The notes under the pieces: generated by a model
What the model saw: only the letters and a program-made list of their open reading frames with translations
Databases searched by the model: none
Told to the model about the DNA's origin: nothing
Part shown: positions 1 through 5,076 of the stretch, one piece after another
How positions within the stretch are numbered: position 1 is the stretch's first letter
Layout: every line of letters starts with the position of its first letter
Assembly: GCA_025453505.1 (NCBI GenBank)
Contig: JALOQG010000233.1
Coordinates: forward strand, 1 to 5,076
Direction of reading: 5' to 3'
Source of the DNA: Myxococcota bacterium
GTDB lineage: Bacteria > Myxococcota_A > UBA9160 > PR03
Length of the DNA: 5,076 nt
Position numbers and translations under genes: made by a program

Positions 1-1409
1 CCGCATCCGATTGGCTGCGTCGCGCCGATCGCCTCTTCGACACGCAGCGCAGCGCCGCGGCGCTCGAAGCCTACGAGCGCGTGCTGGCGGGCAACGCGGC
101 GTCCGGCGAGCGGACACGCGCGGCCCGCCGCCGGGCCGACTGCCTGTTCCGGCTGCGCCGCTACCCGGAGGCCGCCGCCGCGTTCGGCGCAGTGGGGAAC
201 GACGCCGAAATGCGTCTGTGGCACGCGCGTTCGCTCGCTCGCGCCGATCGCGTCGAGGAGGCGATCGCGGAGCTCGAGTCGGTCGGCGCAGGCTCGGGCC
301 CGACGTCGGCCTGGGCGCGCCTTCTGGCCGGCCTCCTGCACGAGGGCCGGGGCCGCGAGGAGCGTGCACGGACGCTCTTCGCCGCCGCCGTGGAGGGCGC
401 CTCCGAGCGGGTGGCGACGGATGCGCTCTGGCGGCTCGCGTGGGGCGCGTGGCGGACGGGTGACTCCGACACGGCGCGGCGACGCTTCGAGGGGCTCGCC
501 GCGCAGCAGCGCGATCCGCTCGATCGGCTCGCCGCGCGCTACTGGGCGGCCCGCGCGCTCGAGGCGCGCGATCCGGGAGGAGCGGCTCGCGAACGCGCTG
601 CGATCGCCACCGAGTATCCGTTCAGCTACTACGGCTGGCGCGCCGGCGCGACCGGCGGCGGGAGGACGAAGGGTCGCGAGCCGATCGACGACGGCGCGCC
701 CGCGCTCGACGAGCGCGATCTCCTGCCCGCACGCGCGCTGATCGCCGCGGGACTCCCCGCGGCGGGTCTCGAAGCGCTGGCGCGTCCCGCCGGCCGAGCG
801 CGAAACGTCGACGACCGGATTGCGGTCGCGCGCGCGCAGCACGCCGCCGGCGACTACCACGCGGCGCAGTCGCTGCTGGTCGGCGCCTACGCGGGATCGC
901 TCGCGCGAGGTGTCGTCGCGGGCCAGGAGGAGCTCTGGACGCTCGCGTGGCCGGACGCCTTCGCCGCCGAGCGACGCGCCGCCATGCCGCGCGATGCCGT
1001 GATCGACCCCTGGCTCGTGGCGTCCATCCTGCGCGAAGAGAGTGGCTATCGACGCGATGTGGTGTCGGTGAGCGGCGCCGTCGGTCTGCTGCAACTGATG
1101 CCGGACACGGCCGCGCGCCTGGCAGTGGACGCGGGCGTGCCCGATTTCACGGCGGCGCGCCTCGTCGAACCCGAGCTGAACCTCCGGCTCGGCGCGTTCT
1201 ATCTCGATCGCCTCGCGCGGCGTTTCGGGGGCGCGTTGGAGCCGACGATCGCGAGCTACAACGCCGGCCCCGAGGCCGTCACCAGCTGGCGTCGCGGCGT
1301 CGTGCCCGGGGATGACGAGTGGGTCGAGTCGATCCCCTACGAGGAGACACGCGCCTACGTGAAGCGCGTGTTGCGCAGTCTTCACGTCCACCGGACGCTG
1401 TACCGATGA
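1..1409 (+). CDS. Slt-type soluble lytic murein transglycosylase, 5' end cut by the window edge
   Basis: This enzyme cleaves the MurNAc-GlcNAc bond of peptidoglycan in the periplasm, leaving 1,6-anhydro-MurNAc ends. The frame is open from the first complete codon at base 3 (reading ASDWLRRADRLF...), so the GTG at 81 is an internal valine and the real start and signal peptide lie outside the window; 468 residues are visible. Residues 1 to about 330 are Ala/Arg/Leu-rich helical, TPR-like repeats, like the superhelical U-domain of Slt70, and include the linker motif YPFSYYGWRAG that often precedes the catalytic domain. The C-terminal SLT domain (about 335-468) has the catalytic glutamate in REESGY (residue 346, codon 1038-1040), then GAVGLLQLMPDTA, and ASYNAGP with Asn at residue 420 (codon 1260-1262). 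It ends at 1409 overlapping the kinase start by 4 bases. The family call is firm; the exact subfamily (Slt versus another TPR-LT) is less so. Confidence 0.93.
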   Translation, partial: ASDWLRRADRLFDTQRSAAALEAYERVLAGNAASGERTRAARRRADCLFRLRRYPEAAAAFGAVGNDAEMRLWHARSLARADRVEEAIAELESVGAGSGPTSAWARLLAGLLHEGRGREERARTLFAAAVEGASERVATDALWRLAWGAWRTGDSDTARRRFEGLAAQQRDPLDRLAARYWAARALEARDPGGAARERAAIATEYPFSYYGWRAGATGGGRTKGREPIDDGAPALDERDLLPARALIAAGLPAAGLEALARPAGRARNVDDRIAVARAQHAAGDYHAAQSLLVGAYAGSLARGVVAGQEELWTLAWPDAFAAERRAAMPRDAVIDPWLVASILREESGYRRDVVSVSGAVGLLQLMPDTAARLAVDAGVPDFTAARLVEPELNLRLGAFYLDRLARRFGGALEPTIASYNAGPEAVTSWRRGVVPGDDEWVESIPYEETRAYVKRVLRSLHVHRTLYR

Positions 1410-2356
1410 GTGAGGCACAGCCCGCCCGGCTCGATCTCATCGGGGTCGGACAGTGCTCGATCGACCACGTGTGCAGCGTCGAAGGCATTCCGCCGCTCGG
1501 CGGCAAGGACGCGATGCTCGCCTACGAGCTGTTGCCGGGCGGACAGATCGCGACCGCGGTACTCGCCGCCGTCCGGCTCGGCCTGCGGGCCGCCTACGTG
1601 GGAAGTGTCGGCAGCGATCCGCAGGCGGATCTCGCGCTCGCACCGCTCGCTGCGGCCGGTGTGGATCTCGATGGCGTCCGCCGCGTACCGGGCGCGAGCA
1701 CGCGGATGGCCGTGATCCTGGTCGATCGCGCCAGCGGCGAACGCACCATCCTCGGTTATCGCGATCCGCGTTTGCGCCTGCAGCCGGACGAGGTGCCGCG
1801 AGCGCGCATCGCGCGGGCGGGCTGCCTGCTCGTGGACGCCGACGATCCCGCTGCATCGCTGCTCGCCGCCCAGACGGCGCGCGCGGCGGGCGTGCCCGTC
1901 GTGGCCGATCTGGACGCCGTATCGGAGGCCTCTCTCGCGCTCCTGCCGGTGATCGATTTCCCTCTGGTCTCGCGCTCGTTCGCCGAACAGCTCGGAATGG
2001 ACGGAAGGGTTCGCAGCGGGCTGCGACGCATGGTCGAGGCGGGCGCGCGCATGGCCGTCGCGACGCTCGGCGATCGCGGTTGCCTGGCGCGCGAGGGCGA
2101 TCGCGAGATCGCCGGCCCCGGGTTCGCAATCACTCCGCGCGACACCACGGGCGCGGGCGACGTGTTCCACGCCGGCTTCGCGGCGGGTCTACTCGACGGC
2201 CTCACGGGGCCAGATCTGTTGCGCTTCGCGAACGCGGCGGCCGCACTCTCGTGCCGGGGTCTGGGCGCACAGGGCGGACTCCCGACGCGAGCCGAGCTCG
2301 ACGCGTTCCTGCGTCGCCACGAGCCCGCTGCATGGCGAGATCCGGAATCTCAGTGA
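1406..2356 (+). CDS. PfkB/ribokinase-family carbohydrate kinase
   Basis: A cytoplasmic ATP-dependent kinase of the ribokinase/PfkB superfamily, 316 residues, the usual length. The N-terminal substrate side has LIGVGQCSIDHV (from residue 11) and the glycine pair G45-G46 in LPGGQIATAVLAAVRLG, followed by YVGSVGSD. The C-terminal PfkB signature DTTGAGDVF begins at residue 246; Asp252 is the expected catalytic base and the Gly-Ala-Gly the anion hole. The start is the ATG at 1406, which overlaps the transglycosylase stop as ATGA. No convincing Shine-Dalgarno precedes it, so translation is probably coupled to the upstream gene. The same frame is open upstream, but an earlier start would lie deep inside the transglycosylase. 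The substrate cannot be read: the family covers ribose, fructose, fructose-1-P, ketodeoxygluconate, adenosine and others. The usual Asn after GG (GGxxxN) is not present here. The superfamily is firm, the substrate unknown. Confidence 0.92.
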   Translation: MSEAQPARLDLIGVGQCSIDHVCSVEGIPPLGGKDAMLAYELLPGGQIATAVLAAVRLGLRAAYVGSVGSDPQADLALAPLAAAGVDLDGVRRVPGASTRMAVILVDRASGERTILGYRDPRLRLQPDEVPRARIARAGCLLVDADDPAASLLAAQTARAAGVPVVADLDAVSEASLALLPVIDFPLVSRSFAEQLGMDGRVRSGLRRMVEAGARMAVATLGDRGCLAREGDREIAGPGFAITPRDTTGAGDVFHAGFAAGLLDGLTGPDLLRFANAAAALSCRGLGAQGGLPTRAELDAFLRRHEPAAWRDPESQ

Positions 2357-2358
2357 TC

Positions 2359-2363
2359 GGAGG
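2359..2363 (+). promoter_or_regulatory. Shine-Dalgarno GGAGG for the small membrane protein
   Basis: GGAGG lies 6 bases before the ATG at 2370, a near-ideal spacing, directly after the kinase stop (2354-2356). It fixes the start of the downstream gene and is the clearest ribosome binding site in the window. Confidence 0.8.
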
Positions 2364-2369
2364 CAACCC

Positions 2370-2816
2370 ATGACGACGATCGACCGCAGGAACCATGGGG
2401 GGACGCAGGTCGCCGTCCTGCTGCTCGTGCTCGGCGGGCTCGCCGGCGGCGGCGCCTGGAACTACAAGCGCAATCTCGACGCGGAGCGCGCCGCCGAAGC
2501 TGCTCGACCGCTCTCCGGCTATTCGACGACGGATCTCGAGGCGCTCGCGGGTGCGTACCGACAGGAGATCGAGGCGTATCGCGCGCGCTACGAGAGCCGC
2601 CGCGGGCAGCGGGCCGAAGCGCGCGATCGTGCATTCCTCGACGACCAGGTGCGCGAGTTCGAGAAGGTCCAGCGGGCGGCGACCCGCGCTCGCGCTGCGG
2701 GCGGTGACGTCGCCGAGCGCGAAGCCGCGCTGCGCGACGTCGAGGCCGAGCTGGCAGTGCGCGGTCCGACGAGCGGCGCGTGGGAGATCCACCTGCACCG
2801 GCTGACGAGCTTCTAG
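2370..2816 (+). CDS. small single-pass membrane protein with periplasmic coiled coil, function unknown
   Basis: 148 residues, not assigned to a named family. A short N-terminus with two arginines is followed by one hydrophobic, glycine-rich segment at about residues 12-30 (VAVLLLVLGGLAGGG). Then comes the polar patch WNYKRNLDAE and, from about 52 to 130, a charged helical stretch rich in Glu, Arg and Ala that is likely coiled coil. The end is less helical (WEIHLHRLTSF). This looks like an inner-membrane anchor with the helical part in the periplasm or, if the anchor inserts the other way, the cytoplasm; no cleavage site is evident, so an uncleaved anchor is favoured over a signal peptide. It starts 13 bases after the kinase stop with a GGAGG ribosome site, so it is almost certainly the third gene of the transglycosylase-kinase operon. 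No catalytic motif or cysteine is visible. A structural or regulatory partner role in envelope work is a guess from context only. G/C-rich third positions support real coding. Confidence 0.8.
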   Translation: MTTIDRRNHGGTQVAVLLLVLGGLAGGGAWNYKRNLDAERAAEAARPLSGYSTTDLEALAGAYRQEIEAYRARYESRRGQRAEARDRAFLDDQVREFEKVQRAATRARAAGGDVAEREAALRDVEAELAVRGPTSGAWEIHLHRLTSF

Positions 2817-2828
2817 GATGCAGCGATC

Positions 2829-2866
2829 GGCGCCATCACGGCGTGATGCGCTTCATTCCTCTTCGG
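2829..2866 (+). terminator. possible imperfect intrinsic terminator in the convergent gap
   Basis: The two clusters end 36 bases apart (stops at 2816 and 2853). In the gap CATCAC (2834-2839) and GTGATG (2843-2848) pair perfectly around a 3-base loop. With one bulged C (2833) the stem extends by GCG (2830-2832) and CGC (2849-2851), giving nine pairs. On the plus strand it is followed by a T-rich pyrimidine run, TTCATTCCTCTTC (2852-2864), a weak but plausible release tract. The minus-strand side has no T run, so any termination would favour the plus operon. The tail overlaps the last codons of the minus-strand gene. It is small and imperfect and could be chance. Confidence 0.35.
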
Positions 2867-3554
2867 CTCCGCCGAACGGCTCCTCTTCCTCGAACTCGCC
2901 GGGCGGGAACAGCTCCTCGTCGGGCTCGTCGATCTCCGTGCGCACGCCGAGATCGATGTCCTCGTCGTAGCGGACCGTCCCGTCGTCCTCGTCCTCCAGC
3001 AGCGGCGCCATCGGTCGCGGCTCCTTGCGCTTCGGCGCGGGCGCCGGCGCGGCCACGGTCACCTTCGGTCGCTCGCGCTGATCGGCGCCGCACTTCGGAC
3101 ACAGCGGCTCGGGCTTGTTGAGGTCGTAGAACTTCGCCGCGCAGCGGAAGCAGTTCCACTTCGTGCCGAGGCGCGACGCTTCGGCGCTTCCCGCCATGAC
3201 GACGACGGCGCGCGCCGCGGCGCTCGCCTTCGATCGGGCGCTCTTGCCGGACGGACGGGTCGAACGCGGGGCGTTCGGCGGCGGCGTGGACGTGACGGTC
3301 TCCTTCACCGGCGGCTTCGCCGGTGCCTTCGTGGTTTTCGCAGCGGCCTTCGCCGCCGGCTTCGGCATCGCCTTCGCGGCCGGCACCTTGGCGGGCGCCG
3401 TCTTCACCGCGGTCTTCGACGCCGCGCTCGGCGGCTTCGCGGCCGCCTTCTTGGGTGCCGCCGGCTTCTTCTCGGTGGCGCGCTTCTTGTCGGCACCCGC
3501 AGATTTCTTCGTCGCGCCCGACTTCGTACTCGGCTTCTTCGCAGTCGCCATCAT
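2853..3554 (-). CDS. FYDLN_acid (TIGR02300-type) zinc-ribbon protein with histone H1-like N-terminal tail
   Basis: A 233-residue protein in three parts. Residues 1-119 are low-complexity and strongly basic (24 Lys, 5 Arg, 33 Ala, 17 Pro, only 3 acidic), with KKA/AAKP-like repetition as in bacterial histone H1-like tails. Residues 130-156 match the FYDLN family: GTKWNC, then FYDLN at 142-146 and CPKCG, giving a four-cysteine zinc ribbon (C135, C138, C152, C155). Residues 177-233 are acidic (23 Asp/Glu) and end in EEE. The family's function is not established; zinc binding is inferred from the cysteines, and nucleic-acid or polymerase contact from composition. The first ATG (3554) overlaps the upstream stop as ATGA. 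The second ATG (3551) is better spaced (7 bases) from a GAGGA at 3559-3563, so either may be used. The domain resembles a normal family N-terminus from Met120 (MAGSAEASRLGTKW), so the basic tail looks like an addition. The longer reading, back to 3692, would overlap the neighbour deeply and is not believed. Confidence 0.9.
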   Translation of the reverse strand: MMATAKKPSTKSGATKKSAGADKKRATEKKPAAPKKAAAKPPSAASKTAVKTAPAKVPAAKAMPKPAAKAAAKTTKAPAKPPVKETVTSTPPPNAPRSTRPSGKSARSKASAAARAVVVMAGSAEASRLGTKWNCFRCAAKFYDLNKPEPLCPKCGADQRERPKVTVAAPAPAPKRKEPRPMAPLLEDEDDGTVRYDEDIDLGVRTEIDEPDEELFPPGEFEEEEPFGGAEEE

Positions 3555-4945
3555 TGCGTCCTCGGCGCGCTCACGACGCCGACGTCTTCGCGCGTGATGC
3601 CCGCGCGCGCGTCGTCGTCGCCATCGAGTCGCGCGTGATCGACCTCGATCCATGCGTCTTGCGGGGCGGGGATGTCCGCCAGGGCGAGCCACGAGCGAAC
3701 GACGCGGTCGAGCGCGCGGCGCGCCGTCGCGGGAGAGTCGTCGCCTTCGGCGTTCTTGACCGGCGCATACTCCTCGTCGCGCGCGACCTCGAGCAGCGAT
3801 ACGCGTGCGGCAGAGGGCAGGGCGTCGAAGAGGAAGCGCTCCAGTTTGTGGCCGTTCGGCTCGCTCGGGCGCACCGGGCGACCGTTCGCATCGGTGCAGG
3901 GGATCTTCTTGGCGGAAGCGTGATACGGCAGATGCCGTTCGGCGTCCGCCGCGATGCGGCGCGCGAACCCGACCTCGAGGAGGTGGATCGCGATGCTTCC
4001 GGCCCAGTAGACCAGCTCGCCTTCCGCGTCGCGCTGGAAGCGATGCTCGTCGTCGATCTCGGTGTACTCGACGATCCCGATGTTTCCATCGACGCGCGCG
4101 AGCACGCCGACCTTCTCCATCGGATCGATCTTTCGCACCACCTTCGCCGACATCTCGGCCTCAGCGGTCGCGTGAACCCCGACGAAGACGGGATCGAGGA
4201 GCCGGATCAGCGGATTGTCCACCTGGTAGTACGAGATGGTGGTGATTCCGCGGCGCTGCATGTCATCGAGGGCGCCAGAGTCGGCGAGAGCCGGGAACGA
4301 GCCGCCGTGTCCGTTGGGACTCTCTGCGATGCGCCCCGGCGATTCGAGCAGGAGCCGGCCTTCGAAGTCGAGCGCCGGTGCCATCGCTTGGCACAGGAAG
4401 AACACGTCGGATTCGGGCAGACCGAAGAATCGGTGCTCGTGAAAGAACGCGCGCGTCGCGGTGTCGGTCGCCGGACTCGTCATGACATACCACGGGATCG
4501 GCGCGTTCCAGCGGCGGCGCGCGCCGCGGATCTTCTGCGACTGGAGTTCGAAGAGTGTGCGGTCGCTGACGGGCCCGAGCGGGAAGAGGCCCTTGGGGCC
4601 GTCGAAGCCGAGACGGGTTCCCTGACCCCCGGCGACGACCATCGCCGCGACGCGACCCGCCCGCAGCAGTTCCTCGCCGCGGGCCGTGGCTTCACGCCGT
4701 CGCTCGGCGCTGCCGCCGTGCTCGGGCAGGCGCTCGACGGGTGCCGGTTCGAGGCGGCGTGCGCCGGGCGCTGCGAGTGCGCGCGTCGCTTCGTGGACGC
4801 GACGCAGCTCCGCGAGGTCGATGCGCGAAGCCTGTTCGAGCAATGCCGTTCGCGCGGCCGGATCGAGCGCCTCCCAGAACCGGAAGACGTGCTCCTGGCC
4901 GAATTCGGCGTACCGCTTGCGGATCGAGTCGATCGACTGTTGCAC
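3551..4945 (-). CDS. UAP1/QRI1-like UDP-sugar pyrophosphorylase (UDPGP type 1 family)
   Basis: A cytoplasmic nucleotidyltransferase of the eukaryote-type UDPGP fold, expected to make UDP-GlcNAc, UDP-GalNAc or UDP-glucose from UTP and the sugar-1-phosphate. From the GTG at 4945 it is 464 residues, normal for the family. Visible motifs in order: nucleotide-binding AGGQGTRLG (105-113) and PKG (117-119); SPNGHGG (209-215), like PNGNGG of human UAP1; QVDNPL (241-246); AKVVRK followed by VGVLARVDG (279-287) and VEYTEI (292-297); YHASAKKIP (341-349); KLERFLFDALP (367-377); EYAPVKN (392-398) and PATARRAL. These follow UAP1 closely, so an N-acetylhexosamine substrate is favoured but not proven. The start is uncertain: the frame stays open to the right edge, with ATG at 5050, TTG at 4993 and TTG at 5071. 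The extra ~40 residues are not family-like and have a weaker third-position G/C bias, so GTG 4945 (VQQSIDSIRKRY...) is preferred although its Shine-Dalgarno is poor. It overlaps the FYDLN gene by 4 bases. Confidence 0.93.
   Translation of the reverse strand: MQQSIDSIRKRYAEFGQEHVFRFWEALDPAARTALLEQASRIDLAELRRVHEATRALAAPGARRLEPAPVERLPEHGGSAERRREATARGEELLRAGRVAAMVVAGGQGTRLGFDGPKGLFPLGPVSDRTLFELQSQKIRGARRRWNAPIPWYVMTSPATDTATRAFFHEHRFFGLPESDVFFLCQAMAPALDFEGRLLLESPGRIAESPNGHGGSFPALADSGALDDMQRRGITTISYYQVDNPLIRLLDPVFVGVHATAEAEMSAKVVRKIDPMEKVGVLARVDGNIGIVEYTEIDDEHRFQRDAEGELVYWAGSIAIHLLEVGFARRIAADAERHLPYHASAKKIPCTDANGRPVRPSEPNGHKLERFLFDALPSAARVSLLEVARDEEYAPVKNAEGDDSPATARRALDRVVRSWLALADIPAPQDAWIEVDHARLDGDDDARAGITREDVGVVSAPRTQ
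3559..3563 (-). promoter_or_regulatory. GAGGA ribosome site deciding between two adjacent ATGs
   Basis: On the minus strand GAGGA lies inside the last codons of the pyrophosphorylase gene, 4 bases before the first ATG (3554-3552) and 7 bases before the second (3551-3549). The second spacing is nearer the optimum; the first makes the ATGA overlap. Both fit coupled translation. Confidence 0.55.
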
Positions 4946-5076
4946 TGCGCCCGTTCGCCCGGGGGGATTTTGAACGGCCCGCGAATAGCACAAGGTCTCC
5001 TGCAAGCAAAGCGGGGAGGACTCGGAGCCATTCGAAGCGACCCGAGCCATCGGAAAGTTCTGCCGCCGCAAATCGA
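4946..5076. other. upstream region of the pyrophosphorylase operon, probably non-coding
   Basis: These 131 bases at the right edge are less GC-rich than the rest and carry no recognisable domain on either strand. The pyrophosphorylase frame runs open through them but encodes a leader unlike the family. The stretch probably holds the promoter and 5' leader of the minus-strand operon. An AGGAG at 5001-4997 (minus) sits only 3 bases before a TTG at 4993, too close for a good start. Confidence 0.45.
4982..5009 (-). promoter_or_regulatory. weak sigma70-like promoter candidate upstream of the pyrophosphorylase gene
   Basis: On the minus strand TTGCTT (5009-5004), a 16-base spacer and TATTCG (4987-4982) preceded by TG one base upstream resemble a -35, spacer and extended -10. 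Each hexamer matches the consensus at only three positions. Transcription would begin about 30 bases before GTG 4945, which agrees with that start. The promoter rules of this organism are unknown, so this is a suggestion only. Confidence 0.2.

Noticed and set aside
81..83. GTG at 81 as the start of the transglycosylase
   Set aside because: The frame is open to the window edge with TPR-like residues before it (RRADRLFDTQRSAAALEAYE), so this is an internal Val in a truncated gene.
1319..1405. Earlier start for the sugar kinase
   Set aside because: It would run 90 bases into the transglycosylase's conserved C-terminus; the encoded residues are not kinase-like and ATG 1406 gives a normal family N-terminus.
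1382..2170. 262-codon minus-strand open frame opposite the kinase
   Set aside because: Long shadow frames are common at this GC level; the product is Arg/Ala/His-rich without any motif, while the plus strand has a complete PfkB protein.
3300..3550. Possible DNA repeat array (CTTCGC/GGCTTCG-like units)
   Set aside because: The repeats are irregular, without constant spacing or spacers; they come from repeated Lys-Ala-Pro codons, not a CRISPR or tandem DNA repeat.
3163..3597. Plus-strand open frame giving a hydrophobic, membrane-like Ala/Phe/Gly protein
   Set aside because: It is the antisense of the Lys/Ala/Pro-rich tail: AAG codons read backwards as CTT-containing Phe/Leu-like runs. The real minus-strand gene explains the pattern fully, including the FYDLN ribbon.
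3555..3692. Extended N-terminus of the FYDLN protein (46 extra residues)
   Set aside because: The extension lies entirely inside the pyrophosphorylase gene in another frame, is Arg-rich shadow sequence, and the ATGA start at 3554 with GAGGA nearby is the better choice.
1..5076. tRNA, rRNA, riboswitch, insertion sequence or phage signal
   Set aside because: No cloverleaf, conserved rRNA stretch, terminal inverted repeat, transposase or integrase motif was seen; nearly all bases are explained by five genes.

Overview
The window is a GC-rich (roughly 70% by eye), densely coding bacterial chromosome segment with two convergent gene clusters and almost no intergenic DNA. The strong G/C bias at third codon positions, the FYDLN_acid/TIGR02300-type zinc-ribbon protein (a family known mainly from alpha- and deltaproteobacterial-type genomes) and the sugar-kinase variant fit a high-GC 'deltaproteobacteria-like' lineage such as Myxococcota, Binatota or relatives. 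That placement is inference. No 16S, tRNA or ribosomal marker is present to settle it. There is no sign of mobile elements, CRISPR, phage or tRNA.

Plus-strand cluster (1-2816): the 3' two-thirds or more of a Slt-type lytic transglycosylase (cut by the left edge), a PfkB/ribokinase-family sugar kinase starting inside its stop codon (ATGA overlap), and, 13 bases after the kinase, a small membrane-anchored coiled-coil protein of unknown function with a good Shine-Dalgarno. The spacing indicates one operon. The first protein cuts peptidoglycan in the periplasm and the third probably sits in the inner membrane facing the periplasm. The kinase is cytoplasmic and its sugar is unknown.

Minus-strand cluster (5076 down to 2853): a eukaryote-type UDP-sugar pyrophosphorylase (UAP1/QRI1-like, 'UDPGP type 1') followed, again with an ATGA overlap, by a three-part protein. 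That protein has a Lys/Ala/Pro-rich histone-H1-like N-terminal tail, a four-cysteine FYDLN zinc ribbon and a strongly acidic C-terminal tail. The two clusters converge on a 36-base gap holding an imperfect hairpin that may be a terminator. The only other non-coding stretch is the ~130 bases at the right edge, upstream of the pyrophosphorylase, which is less GC-rich at third positions and probably contains its promoter.

The most interesting object is the basic tail / zinc ribbon / acidic tail protein at 2853-3554, a charge-dipolar, chromatin-protein-like architecture translationally coupled to a nucleotide-sugar enzyme. The rest is recognisable housekeeping-type envelope and sugar metabolism. 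I see no clear sign of a new defence or mobile system.
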